DNA of 64,000 nucleotides from JAGVPT01 sp964642725 (GCA_964642725.1 CAZXQG010000014.1:1-64000), one strand, 5' to 3'; positions 18,114 through 26,710 are shown, counted from the first letter of the stretch. The notes: generated by a model from the letters alone, not told the origin. A program made the numbers and translations.

Positions 18114-18992
18114 ATGGAATCGGGCATCAAGCAACTCTGCGTTAATTGCGGCAGACCAATTGATGCGAGCTATTGTTCGCATTGCGGCGAAAAAGTTTTG
18201 TCCGATAAGGATTACTCGCTTCGTCACCTAATGAAAGAAGGGTTGGAGCTGCTTGTCGATTTCGATTTTAAGTTCGTTAAAACGGCTGCGCTGCTTATCC
18301 GTAAACCTGGATTTCTTACGACGGAATATTGGAGCGGCCGGCGGATCAATTACACGAATCCTTTCCAACTTCTGCTACTCATCAACATATTCTACTTTTT
18401 CTGCTCTTTTGTCAGTGAACAACTCGGATACAATATACGAGTCATGTTTCCAACACTCCGCGACCTAACAGACGACAGGATTTTTTCGGGCTGGGTATCT
18501 CACGTTGTGCAGACGAAACTCCTTGCGGAACAGATCCCTGTGAAAGTGTATTACGATTCTTTCAATTCGCATCTGGAGCAATTGGCAAAATCTCTGGTCA
18601 TTCTTCTGGTCCCGATTCTCGCTCTTTTTTTGCGCGTTTTCTATTGGCGCAGCAAGAGGTATTTTGTCGAGCATTTTATTTCGGCCGCTCATCTCGTGAG
18701 CTTTTACGTTTTCTTCTGGAGCTTGTTGATGCTTTTTTCTGGGAGTCTGGCAAAAATATCGGCTCTTCTCTCTTCGAACGGGCATTCCGTGCAATTTTTT
18801 TCCATACCTCTCTTTAGATATTCGCCGCCGATTGTCATTGGCCTGTATATATTTTTGGCACTGAGACGCATGTACGAGCAATCCATCATCCCAACGATCA
18901 TCAAATCCCTCCTTTTGATTTTTGTTGTCATTCAGGCTATTACGAATATCTATGATTTCATTTTATTTTGGATAGCGTACTATTTGGTGTGA
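18114..18992 (+). CDS. DUF3667-type zinc-ribbon membrane protein
   Basis: A 292-residue protein beginning with a zinc ribbon (CVNCG...YCSHCGEK). A conserved segment follows: 'SLRHLMKEGLE...DFKFVKT...RKPGFLTTEYWSGRR..Y.NPF'. This is the signature I associate with DUF3667 proteins of Bacteroidota and relatives. About four to five membrane helices follow. The function is unknown. AGGAGGAG sits directly before the ATG at 18114. An in-frame TTG at 18081 is possible but has no ribosome binding site, so the exact start is uncertain. Confidence 0.8.
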   Translation: MESGIKQLCVNCGRPIDASYCSHCGEKVLSDKDYSLRHLMKEGLELLVDFDFKFVKTAALLIRKPGFLTTEYWSGRRINYTNPFQLLLLINIFYFFCSFVSEQLGYNIRVMFPTLRDLTDDRIFSGWVSHVVQTKLLAEQIPVKVYYDSFNSHLEQLAKSLVILLVPILALFLRVFYWRSKRYFVEHFISAAHLVSFYVFFWSLLMLFSGSLAKISALLSSNGHSVQFFSIPLFRYSPPIVIGLYIFLALRRMYEQSIIPTIIKSLLLIFVVIQAITNIYDFILFWIAYYLV

Positions 18993-19010
18993 TATAGCTG
19001 GAAATCGAGA

Positions 19011-19586
19011 ATGGAAGTCGGTAAAACTTTATACATAACAAACAGAAAACAGTGGAGGTCGTGGTTGTCGAAACACCACAAGACATCCGGCGACATTTGG
19101 CTCGTGTACTATAAAAAGAGCAGCGGGAAGCGGCGAATACCGTACAACCATGCGGTTGAAGAAGCACTTTGCTATGGATGGATTGACAGCCTCACTAAAC
19201 CATGGAACGCAGAAAGCTGGGTGCAGAGGTTTAGCCCCCGAAGAAAGAGAAGTCCTCTTTCAGAAATGAACAAAGAACGCGTGCGCCGGCTTATCAAAGC
19301 CGGGAAGATGACACGGTATGGGCTGGAAAGCATTCATCATCACATGGATAACCGGACGCCAAAGTCTCCAAAATTGAAAAAGTTTGTTCTTCCTGACGAT
19401 ATTCTTCTGGCGCTTAAAGCTGACCCCGCAGTTTGGAAGCATTTCAAACGATTCCCTCAATCATATAAAAGAATTCGGGTCGGATGGATCGATGGCTCAA
19501 GGAACCGCCCCGATTTCTTCGCACAGCGGCTGCGATATTTTATAAAGATGACCGCTCGGAACAAAAAATTTGGCATGGTGCAGTAA
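19011..19586 (+). CDS. YdeI/OmdA-family protein
   Basis: A 191-residue protein with the YdeI/OmpD-associated signature: 'WLSKHH..S.DIWLVYYKK', 'EEALCYGWIDS', 'QRFSPRRKRSPLSEMN' and a C-terminal 'LKADPAVWKHFKRFP.SYKRIRVGWI' helical region. Members are small cytoplasmic proteins sometimes linked to antimicrobial-peptide tolerance; the biochemical role is unclear. It follows the DUF3667 gene by 18 bp and is probably co-transcribed with it. Confidence 0.85.
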   Translation: MEVGKTLYITNRKQWRSWLSKHHKTSGDIWLVYYKKSSGKRRIPYNHAVEEALCYGWIDSLTKPWNAESWVQRFSPRRKRSPLSEMNKERVRRLIKAGKMTRYGLESIHHHMDNRTPKSPKLKKFVLPDDILLALKADPAVWKHFKRFPQSYKRIRVGWIDGSRNRPDFFAQRLRYFIKMTARNKKFGMVQ

Positions 19587-19753
19587 TGATGCACGTGCGG
19601 TTATATATTTGCAGTTTATCCTCAGTCCTCTTGGTAAGGACAACGAGATGCCAGCTGGCTCAAAAATACTTTACTTGTTAAACTCGTTTGCTGTTCACCG
19701 TGTCTATTGAGAACAAAGTCACCAAAATTTCTACCACAAAATATTATACACCT

Positions 19754-20086
19754 ATGAAAACATTTTTGAAGCTTGCGCTTTTCGGCGGATTGTTAGCAAT
19801 TGCCATTCCGGCTTCAGCACAGCTGCATATTGGAGTTGGGATCAACATCGGTCCGCCAGCCCCTCGGGCGGAGAGAATGACTGCCAGACCATCTCGTGAT
19901 GCGGTGTGGATTGCCGGTTATCACCGCTGGGCGCCTCGTCGTCATCGTTACGTTTGGGTCCCTGGAAGGTGGATGCGTCCGCCGAGACCTCATACTGTAT
20001 GGGTGGCAGGCCGCTGGGAACTACGAAATAATGAGTGGGTTTATTATGAAGGCCGATGGGAAAATGAGCCGCTGCGTGTGCGGTAG
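19754..20086 (+). CDS. Secreted YXWGXW-repeat protein
   Basis: A 110-residue protein with a signal peptide (about 1-22, ending in ASA-Q). Three or four tryptophan-rich repeats of the form 'VW(I/V)(A/P)G.(H/R)W' follow, spaced by basic and proline residues. This is the YXWGXW family of small envelope proteins of unknown function. An upstream frame from 19688 is rejected because the signal peptide begins at 19754. Confidence 0.82.
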   Translation: MKTFLKLALFGGLLAIAIPASAQLHIGVGINIGPPAPRAERMTARPSRDAVWIAGYHRWAPRRHRYVWVPGRWMRPPRPHTVWVAGRWELRNNEWVYYEGRWENEPLRVR

Positions 20087-20089
20087 TCT

Positions 20090-20172
20090 CACCACCCCCC
20101 AGCCCCCTCATCTTTGAGGAGGGCGAAGACGCGACCTGTCCACCTTCTCTTTGGTGGAAGCGTCAGGGGTAT
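20090..20172. repeat. Dispersed palindromic repeat, copy A
   Basis: It contains a 37-bp nested palindrome at 20128-20164 (GACGC...CCACC...GGTGG..GCGTC). This matches 36 of 37 positions of 23446-23482 (copy B). A degenerate C/T-rich / G/A-rich inverted repeat precedes it. It lies directly after the YXWGXW gene, and no DUF559 gene remains here. Confidence 0.85.
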
Positions 20173-20376
20173 GTCTTGCGTTGCTCTACAGTTGCACGTT
20201 TTCGATTCACGCGGGTTTTCATTCGCTCTTATTGCAATCAATTCTTTTATATCGTACTTTATAAAAAATCAAGGACAAATCAACAAGAATTATTGCCGTA
20301 ATTCGACAGTTGGATTTTTTCCCTGCAAGACCAATCACCCCAAGTTTTCACATCATATGATCGAAGAAAGGATGTT

Positions 20377-21123
20377 ATGAAGAAGGTCATTCTTGTATCT
20401 ATGCTGCTCCTGTCCGCCATTCCTCTGTTTGCCCAACACTGGGAATGGCCCGACAATCCGAAGAACCTGACTGTGCTGCCGAAGGCGACGACCGGAAAAG
20501 ATTTACAAAGAACTATGGCTAGTTTTAGCGGAGGACTTGGCGTTCGGTGCGTGTATTGCCATGTGGGAGAAGAAGGAAAAGACTTCAGCGAGTTTGATTT
20601 TGCATCGGACGCAAAGCCTGAGAAAAATAAAGCACGCACGATGATAAAAATGATGAGCAATATTAACGACGTGTACCTCGCGGAACTTCATGTTGACAGC
20701 ACCTCTTCTCTTCGTGTTTCGTGTATGACCTGCCATCACGGCAATGCAGTGCCGATCTTTTTGGAGGATAAGCTCAAGAGGACATTCGACCGTTACGGCA
20801 TTGACTCGACGATCAATCAGTACCATGCACTGCGGGAACAATTTTTCGGAGGGTTTACGTACAATTTTAAGGAATGGACGCTGGTGCGATTGGCCGAACT
20901 CATTTCGGATGACACTGCAAAAGCATCCGCTGCAATTCGGGTGTTGAAGCTGAACATCGAACTCTACCCGACGTTCGCATTCTCATTCGCCCGGCTCGCG
21001 GGCATCTATGAAGGGGAGGGAAATTCTGCGGCAGCGATCGAAAACTACGAACAGGCTCTGAAACTCGACCCGAACAACAGAATGGCGAAAATGAGGTTGG
21101 AGAAATTGCAGAATAAGAAATAA
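20377..21123 (+). CDS. Di-heme c-type cytochrome (PufC-like) with TPR tail
   Basis: A 248-residue secreted protein (signal peptide about 1-20). Two heme-binding motifs are present: CVYCH near residue 58 and CMTCH near residue 113. The segment 'ARTMIKMMSNIN' between them resembles the methionine-ligand helix of photosynthetic reaction-centre cytochrome c subunits. Those have four hemes, so this is a half-size relative of the kind found in non-phototrophs. The last 60 residues form at least one TPR ('AAAIENYEQALKLDPNN'). It probably handles periplasmic electron transfer, but the partner is unknown. AGGA precedes the ATG. Confidence 0.85.
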   Translation: MKKVILVSMLLLSAIPLFAQHWEWPDNPKNLTVLPKATTGKDLQRTMASFSGGLGVRCVYCHVGEEGKDFSEFDFASDAKPEKNKARTMIKMMSNINDVYLAELHVDSTSSLRVSCMTCHHGNAVPIFLEDKLKRTFDRYGIDSTINQYHALREQFFGGFTYNFKEWTLVRLAELISDDTAKASAAIRVLKLNIELYPTFAFSFARLAGIYEGEGNSAAAIENYEQALKLDPNNRMAKMRLEKLQNKK

Positions 21124-21260
21124 GAACAAGTGAGAACTTTCTCTCGCTAACACGCGGAGCCGCTAAAGCTTCTTAACATAATACGTTTTGCGCCTAGGCG
21201 GCTTTGCGCGAGATGTCAATTCAGAATTTTGTATGAGTCTGAAGAATGATGGGAGATGTT

Positions 21261-21602
21261 ATGGAAGCTGTAAGCGTAAAGAACGCCGAGCATTATTTCT
21301 GGGGAGACGGCTGCGACGGCTGGCATTTGTTGAAGTCACCGGGCGTAAGCGTTATTCAGGAAAAGGCGCCTCCCGGCAAATGTGAGATTCGCCACCTTCA
21401 CAATCGGTCTGAACAGTTCTTTTATGTTCTCTCGGGTGAAGCGACAATCGAGGCTGGCGGAAGCCGGAAAATTCTTCATGCCGGAGAAGGGCTCCATATT
21501 CCTCCGCGCACACTGCATCAATTTAAGAATGAATCCGGCGGCGATGTCGAATTTCTTCTGGTATCAACGCCGCCGAGTCATGAAGACAGGGAGAACCTTT
21601 AA
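21261..21602 (+). CDS. Cupin-domain protein
   Basis: A 113-residue single-domain beta-barrel. Metal-binding motif 1 is 'RHLHNRSEQFFYVLSGE' (H, H, E) and motif 2 is 'IPPRTLHQF'. It is probably a small metal-binding isomerase, dioxygenase-like or sugar-binding protein; the substrate cannot be told. In-frame ATGs occur at 21246 and 21249, but GGGAG at 21251-21255 favours 21261. Confidence 0.85.
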   Translation: MEAVSVKNAEHYFWGDGCDGWHLLKSPGVSVIQEKAPPGKCEIRHLHNRSEQFFYVLSGEATIEAGGSRKILHAGEGLHIPPRTLHQFKNESGGDVEFLLVSTPPSHEDRENL

Positions 21603-21884
21603 CGGCACCTTTTAAATTAATCTTGCTCCCAAGCCTCGATAGAGAACGGTTTTCTCCTTAGGGAGTATGGAACTTTTATTACAACTAAAAATAGTGAAGA
21701 TATTTACTCCGTCACGATTGGCAAATTGGACAGCAAGCTGACTCACGAAAGAAAAAAATGCAAAAAGTATAGCTTGACATGCCTTAATTGACAAAACAAT
21801 CTTGTCAGTAATTGGTGGCAGTGAGGGTGAAAAGGTCAAAAAACAAACGAACTTAAAACCTAAAACTTACAACTTATTACATTT

Positions 21885-23108
21885 GTGAGTGAACAAAACC
21901 CGCAACCATCTTCCCGCCCCGCAGCCGTAATATTTATCTTCGTTACCGTCGTGCTCGACGTTTTGGCATTGGGCATCATTATCCCCGTGCTGCCGAAGCT
22001 CGTCGAAAGTTTTCTCGGAGGCGACACTGCACATGCGGCCGAAATGTTCGGGCTTTTCGGGACTGTCTGGGCGTTGATGCAATTTATTTTTTCTCCGGTA
22101 CTCGGCGCGCTCTCCGATCAATACGGCCGCCGCCGGGTCATTCTTATATCCTGCTTCGGACTCGGCATTGACTATATTTTTATGGCCGTCGCTCCAACGC
22201 TATGGCTCCTTTTTATGGGCCGAATAATTTCCGGTATTACCGGGGCGAGCTTCACTGCAGCCGGTGCATACATCGCCGATGTCACGCCGCCGGAAAAACG
22301 TGCCGCCGGATTCGGGATGATCGGCGCTGCGTGGGGACTTGGTTTTGTTTTGGGGCCGGCACTTGGCGGTATCCTCGGCGGAATCGATACACGTTTGCCG
22401 TTCTGGGTCGCAGCCGGTCTCACTCTGCTGAACGCGATGTACGGTTTGTTCGTCCTGCCTGAATCACTAAGCCTTGAGAACCGGGAAAAATTTTCGTGGA
22501 AGCGTGCTAATCCTCTCGGCTCGTTGAAGCTGTTGCGTTCGCATCCGGAATTATTCCGCCTTGCGACTGTCAACGGATTTTTCTTTCTCGCTCATCAGGT
22601 GCTGCCGAGCGTGTTCGTCCTCTATGCCAGTTTTCGTTACGGATGGAACGAAGAGATGGTCGGCCTTACGCTAGCGATAGTGGGAGTCTGCGGCATGGTG
22701 GTGCAGGGGGGAGTCGTTAAACGCGTTGTCGCAGATTTTGGAGAACGGCGCACGCTTCTTGCCGGATTACTTTTCGGCATGGGGGGATTTTTGATCTATG
22801 GCCTGGCGCCTGCTGGAATAATTTTCTTGATCGGTATCCCGGTATTTTCTTTGATGGGATTGTCCGGGCCTTCGATGCAGGGACTTATGACGCGGCATGT
22901 TCAGCCGTCGCAGCAAGGACAACTGCAAGGCGCAAACAACAGTATTATGGGAGTTGCCGGCGTCATCGGCCCCGGAATTTTTACGCTAACGTTTGCCAGC
23001 TTTATTGGAGCACAAAATAATTGGCATTTACCCGGCGCGCCGTTCTTGCTCGCCGTTTTGATGCTGGCAATGGCGTTTATTCTTGCATGGAAAGTGAAGG
23101 CTGAATAA
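21885..23108 (+). CDS. MFS efflux transporter, TCR/Tet type
   Basis: A 407-residue, 12-helix transporter. MFS motif A after helix 2 reads 'GALSDQYGRRRVIL'. 'GRIISGITGASFTAAGAYIAD' matches the drug:H+ antiporter motifs of the TetA/MdtG-like group. It starts at GTG 21885, without a clear Shine-Dalgarno sequence. It probably exports a small hydrophobic compound; a tetracycline specificity should not be assumed. The strong hairpin at 23256-23282 terminates it. Confidence 0.9.
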   Translation: MSEQNPQPSSRPAAVIFIFVTVVLDVLALGIIIPVLPKLVESFLGGDTAHAAEMFGLFGTVWALMQFIFSPVLGALSDQYGRRRVILISCFGLGIDYIFMAVAPTLWLLFMGRIISGITGASFTAAGAYIADVTPPEKRAAGFGMIGAAWGLGFVLGPALGGILGGIDTRLPFWVAAGLTLLNAMYGLFVLPESLSLENREKFSWKRANPLGSLKLLRSHPELFRLATVNGFFFLAHQVLPSVFVLYASFRYGWNEEMVGLTLAIVGVCGMVVQGGVVKRVVADFGERRTLLAGLLFGMGGFLIYGLAPAGIIFLIGIPVFSLMGLSGPSMQGLMTRHVQPSQQGQLQGANNSIMGVAGVIGPGIFTLTFASFIGAQNNWHLPGAPFLLAVLMLAMAFILAWKVKAE

Positions 23109-23183
23109 ATAAATAATTGAGAGGGAAAAAATAGACGCGAATGAAGATAAATAGTCCTTGCCGCAAGCAACAAGGTATTCGTC

Positions 23184-23203
23184 ATGCCAGCGTACGCTGG
23201 CAT
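23184..23203. repeat. Perfect 20-bp palindrome of a dispersed repeat type
   Basis: ATGCCAGCGTACGCTGGCAT is a perfect palindrome, embedded in a GTCATGCC...GGCATCCAGA context. Read on the minus strand it encodes 'WMPAYAGMT', a peptide well known as a mis-annotated translation of dispersed extragenic repeats in many bacteria. Confidence 0.8.
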
Positions 23204-23255
23204 CCAGATTCTGATGCCGCAAGGGTCTGGGCTTTGAACCCAATAGAAAATAAAA

Positions 23256-23289
23256 GCCGATTGTGCAGATTGCACAGTCGGCATTTTGA
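23256..23289. terminator. Intrinsic terminator after the MFS gene
   Basis: A 12-bp stem (23256-23267 with 23271-23282, one G-U pair) with a 3-base loop is followed by ATTTTGATTT. The stem is preceded by an A-rich run, so it may act in both directions. Confidence 0.75.
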
Positions 23290-23339
23290 TTTAAGAGGTT
23301 CTCCATTTCTATGTTGAGAGTGGATATATACGTTGTGAG

Positions 23340-23500
23340 GTACCACCTCCCTGCCCCTTCCTCGTCGAGGATGGGGAACGGCCATAAACCTCCTGCCGAA
23401 TGAGGGGGGAGCGGTCAAAACTCCCCTCCTCAAAGAGGAGGGGATGACGCGACTTGTCCACCTTCTCTTTGGTGGAAGCGTCAGAGGTGGTGGAAAAAGG
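23340..23500. repeat. Palindromic repeat copy B, left flank of the DUF559 gene
   Basis: It contains CCCCTTCCTC/GAGGATGGGG (23354-23363/23367-23376), the perfect CCCCTCCTC/GAGGAGGGG (23423-23431/23435-23443), and the 37-bp nested palindrome 23446-23482 shared with copy A. The in-frame upstream extension of the nuclease gene is encoded in this repeat. Confidence 0.88.
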
Positions 23501-23510
23501 GGAGCACATC

Positions 23511-23921
23511 ATGTCGAACATTTTTAACCGCAAATCTCAAAAGTTCAAAAGGCAATATCTCCGCAACAACGCAACTGAAGCTGAACGGAACCTCTGGTCG
23601 AAGCTTAAAGGAAAACAAATACTCGGACAAAAATTCCGGCGTCAACATGGCATCGGTCCTTTCATTGTTGATTTTTATTGCCACGAATGTAAACTTGCAA
23701 TTGAAATTGACGGTACAACGCATTGGACGAAGGAAGCGAAAGAATATGATCGACGCCGGGAAGAGTATATTAAGCAGTACGGAGTTCGCTTTCTTCGTTT
23801 TACAAATTCCGCTATCGTTGGGAACCTTGACGGTGTGCTGATTGTGATTGCAGAAGAGGTGAAAGGCCACCACCGCCTGGCCCCCTCCTCGTCGAGGAGG
23901 GGGAAAAGCCAGGAATCCTGA
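23511..23921 (+). CDS. DUF559 (Vsr-like) endonuclease-fold protein
   Basis: A 136-residue protein of the DUF559 family, related to very-short-patch-repair nucleases. Motifs are 'NATEAERNLWSKLKG', 'GQKFRRQHGIGPFIVDFYC' and 'LAIEIDG..H'. These supply the D and E-x-D of a PD-(D/E)XK-like site. 'YGVRFLRFTN' follows. The frame opens upstream at 23454, inside repeat copy B, and its last 17 codons run into repeat copy C. ATG 23511 (MSNIF) with GGGGAG upstream is the likely start. Its position inside palindromic repeats suggests a mobile or repeat-associated unit. Confidence 0.83.
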   Translation: MSNIFNRKSQKFKRQYLRNNATEAERNLWSKLKGKQILGQKFRRQHGIGPFIVDFYCHECKLAIEIDGTTHWTKEAKEYDRRREEYIKQYGVRFLRFTNSAIVGNLDGVLIVIAEEVKGHHRLAPSSSRRGKSQES

Positions 23922-23998
23922 CGTTTAATGAAGGAGAGAGCAGCCACGAATCCCATCCTCAATGAGGAGGGGAATTCGCCGAAGGCGAAAGGAGCGGT
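23866..23998. repeat. Palindromic repeat copy C, right flank of the DUF559 gene
   Basis: A perfect 10-bp stem CCCCCTCCTC/GAGGAGGGGG (23881-23890/23894-23903) and a second, CCCATCCTC..GAGGAGGGG (about 23952-23972), belong to the same family as copies A and B. The 3' end of the nuclease gene reads into the first. Confidence 0.85.
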
Positions 23999-24115
23999 AA
24001 TAATTCATACTTGACTCTCCCATTTGGAACATATACTTTTCAATTGTAAAAAATATTGATGTCAGGATGAATTACAATCAATAGGAGTGTAACCACATCT
24101 AATAGTTCCGCGCCG

Positions 24116-24685
24116 ATGTTTACACAATATCAACCTTTCACATTTTGCTTCTGGCTTGTTTCTGAATTGTATTGGGGCTTTCATTACAAAGGGAACAAGG
24201 TAACTGTACACAAGCAAAAAACTCTCATCCGGACACTTGCTGTGCTCTCGGTCTATCTTGCCTTTGCCCTCATTTATATACTTTTTTTTTCGATCGGCTG
24301 GCTGTCGATCCGCGTGGTTCCAAAAGATGATGTTTTTGGGATTGCAGGAGTCGTTTTATGCGGGACGGGAATTTCGTTTTCAATCTGGTCCCGAGGAACG
24401 CTGGGAAAAAATTGGAGCGGGCCTGTTGCCTTGAAGAGAGAGCACGAACTTATCAGGCGCGGTCCCTATGCGATTGTGCGGCATCCGATCTATTTCGGGT
24501 CACTCGTTTCACTCACAGGATCGGCGGTGACCACTGCCGAACTTCGGGGTTTTTGCGGAGTGCTTCTGGTATTGTATGGATTATTGAAGAAAATTGATGA
24601 GGAAGAAAATCTTCTCGGAATTTACTTTAGTGATTACGCCGAATACTGCACGCAAGTGAAGAAACTTATTCCATTTGTTTATTAA
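24116..24685 (+). CDS. Isoprenylcysteine-methyltransferase-like membrane protein
   Basis: A 189-residue protein with about four membrane helices. The SAM-binding signature of the ICMT/PEMT family is present near residues 118-135: 'RRGPYAIVRHPIYFGSL', with 'EE..L...F...Y..Y' close to the C-terminus. Bacterial members methylate varied lipophilic substrates that are mostly unknown. It ends 14 bp before modA. The start codon has no strong ribosome binding site. Confidence 0.8.
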   Translation: MFTQYQPFTFCFWLVSELYWGFHYKGNKVTVHKQKTLIRTLAVLSVYLAFALIYILFFSIGWLSIRVVPKDDVFGIAGVVLCGTGISFSIWSRGTLGKNWSGPVALKREHELIRRGPYAIVRHPIYFGSLVSLTGSAVTTAELRGFCGVLLVLYGLLKKIDEEENLLGIYFSDYAEYCTQVKKLIPFVY

Positions 24686-24699
24686 GGAAGGGAAAGCGC

Positions 24700-25503
24700 T
24701 TGTTGCAAAAGATCCTTGTCGCTTGCTTACTCGTTTGGCTTGCGGTTGCCTTCCAACAAAAAGCGTTTGCGCAACAAACGAAGGAAAAAGAACTAACCGT
24801 TTTTGCCGCAGCTTCTCTCAACGAGGCTTTCAAGGCTATAGCCGATGCGTATGAATCAACAAACCCCAGCGAAAAAATAGCGTTTAACTTCGCCGGATCA
24901 CAGCAGCTTGTTCAGCAAATTGCAGAGGGATCTCCGGTGGATGTTTTTGCGTCGGCGAACATAAAGCAAATGAATGAAGCGGTAAAGTCCGGAAGAATCG
25001 ACAGTGCTTCCATCAGGGTCTTTGTTCGCAACAGACTTGTCGTCGTTTTTCCGAAAGAGAACAGTGCGGGAATTCATTCGTTGCGCGAATTAAGCAAATC
25101 GCATCTCAAAATTGTCCTTGCAGACAAAGCCGTTCCAGTCGGCCAATACGCACTAGAATTTCTTGAAAAATGCAATCGAAGCGCGGCATTTGATTCTTCA
25201 TTTAAGCAAAAGGTTCTCGATAATGTTGTCTCGTACGAAGAAAATGTGAAAGTCGTCCTAAGCAAAGTTATGCTTGACGAGGCTGACGCCGGAATTGTTT
25301 ATACTTCGGATATCTCCATGAATGCGGGGGAGCGCGTCGGCACGCTTGAAATACCGGAAGCATTGAATGTCATAGCCACATATCCGATAGCTGTTGTGCG
25401 GAATGCACCGCTGCACGAACAGGCCGAAAAATTTGTCCGATATGTTGTGTCCGATGAAGGCCAAAACATCCTCGGACGGTTCGGTTTTATTCCGATAAAA
25501 TGA
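24700..25503 (+). CDS. modA: Molybdate ABC transporter substrate-binding protein
   Basis: A 267-residue secreted protein with a signal peptide ending near residue 25 (AFA-Q). The ModA signature 'LTVFAAASLNEAFKAIA', 'FNFAGSQQLVQQI..G.PVDVFASA' and 'ADAGIVYTSD' covers the oxyanion-binding residues. It binds molybdate or tungstate in the periplasm for ModB. The start is TTG (24700 or 24703) after AAGGAAGGG. modB follows 39 bp downstream. Confidence 0.92.
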   Translation: MLQKILVACLLVWLAVAFQQKAFAQQTKEKELTVFAAASLNEAFKAIADAYESTNPSEKIAFNFAGSQQLVQQIAEGSPVDVFASANIKQMNEAVKSGRIDSASIRVFVRNRLVVVFPKENSAGIHSLRELSKSHLKIVLADKAVPVGQYALEFLEKCNRSAAFDSSFKQKVLDNVVSYEENVKVVLSKVMLDEADAGIVYTSDISMNAGERVGTLEIPEALNVIATYPIAVVRNAPLHEQAEKFVRYVVSDEGQNILGRFGFIPIK

Positions 25504-25542
25504 CCCCGCCCTTAATTTCTCCCTTATCAGGGGAGGGGAATA

Positions 25543-26394
25543 GTGCTTACTCGGTCAAGTAGTTCTGATTTCATGAAAAAAATGTCTAACGTACCGATCA
25601 AAGAATCTGGCAGTCTGCTTCGCCCTCGTTGGCAAATTCTGCTGGCGAGCCTTCCTTTAGTTCTCTTTCTCCTGATCCCCCTGGCCGGACTTATTCTTCG
25701 TGTCTCGCCGTCAAATGTGATGTCCACCATCATGCAGCCTCAGGTTGTGCAGGCGATTCGTTTAAGCGTTACCACTACCGTCATCACCGTGCTCCTCACT
25801 CTGTTTTTCGGCACTCCCGTTGCGTATACGCTTGCCCGCAAAAAATTTGTCGGGCGGACCATGCTTGACGCGCTCATTGATATGCCTGTTGTTCTCCCGC
25901 CGTCTGTGGCGGGAGTCGCGTTACTTATCGCATTTGGGCGCCGCGGTTTCTTGAGCCCTCTTTTCGGTGGATTGGAGATACCCTTCACCGAAACTGCGGT
26001 CGTACTTGCTCAGCTTTTCGTCGCTTCTCCGTTTTATATCAAATCCGCGGCAGCGGGTTTTGCGAGCGTCAATCGAGAACTGGAGCATGCGGCGGCGGTG
26101 GATGGCGCATCGCGGCTTCAAATCTTCCGCACGATTATCCTGCCTCTTTCTTTGCCCGCGATCGTCGGCGGCGTTGTCATGACATGGGCACGCGCGCTCG
26201 GGGAATTTGGTGCTACAATTATTTTTGCCGGAAACTATCCGGGAAGGACTCAAACCATGCCGCTGGCAATTTATATCGGCTTTGAAATCGACCTGAACAT
26301 CGCCCTTGTTCTGGCGTTGATTCTTCTCGTCATATCCTTTTTTGTGCTTGCCGTTGTGAAGGGAATATTGGGGCAGCGGCTGACGGTTTTTTAG
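25543..26394 (+). CDS. modB: Molybdate ABC transporter permease
   Basis: A 283-residue protein with five or more membrane helices. The permease EAA loop, which contacts the ATPase, is 'EHAAAVDGASRLQIFRTIILPLSLP'. 'ALGEFGATIIFAGN' is typical of ModB/CysT permeases. It starts at GTG 25543 with GGAGGGG upstream. No modC ATPase follows; the next gene is an unrelated phosphatase. Confidence 0.92.
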   Translation: MLTRSSSSDFMKKMSNVPIKESGSLLRPRWQILLASLPLVLFLLIPLAGLILRVSPSNVMSTIMQPQVVQAIRLSVTTTVITVLLTLFFGTPVAYTLARKKFVGRTMLDALIDMPVVLPPSVAGVALLIAFGRRGFLSPLFGGLEIPFTETAVVLAQLFVASPFYIKSAAAGFASVNRELEHAAAVDGASRLQIFRTIILPLSLPAIVGGVVMTWARALGEFGATIIFAGNYPGRTQTMPLAIYIGFEIDLNIALVLALILLVISFFVLAVVKGILGQRLTVF

Positions 26395-26710
26395 GTCAAG
26401 AAACTCTATGATGGCAGCATTTACGCGATAAAAACGAATCATGTGTTCTTACGTGAATGGTAATTTTTTTGACTGTGCAAAGAATGTAGCCAAGGAAACG
26501 CCTCCCGAAATTGAACCCTACGCGCTGGCTTCCCGCCGCGCAGGTCGCCGATCTTCGGCAAAAGTCCTTTGTTAGCCCTTTATGCAGAAGATCGGAACGC
26601 TCGCCATCGCCCCACCGCAGGAGCTGCAATTTCAGGATTAGACTGGATACAACTTTTGTCAAAAATTGTCGTAATAAAGGTACAGTAAAGACCGTCGAAA
26701 GCGCTACACT
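26395..26710. other. 316-bp gap with a long-loop inverted repeat
   Basis: No credible gene and no modC remnant. A perfect 9-bp inverted repeat CCGATCTTC (26548-26556) / GAAGATCGG (26587-26595) encloses 30 bases. An 88-codon minus-strand frame here has no ribosome binding site or recognisable domain. Confidence 0.45.

Noticed and set aside
21612..21839. 75-codon minus-strand frame between the cupin and MFS genes
   Set aside because: No ribosome binding site and no recognisable protein pattern.
23340..23998. CRISPR-like array from the repeated CCCCTCC...GGAGGGG units
   Set aside because: Units are palindromic, unequal in length and irregularly spaced, with no spacers and no cas genes.
26396..26662. 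88-codon minus-strand frame after modB
   Set aside because: No ribosome binding site or domain; it spans the inverted repeat and is probably non-coding.
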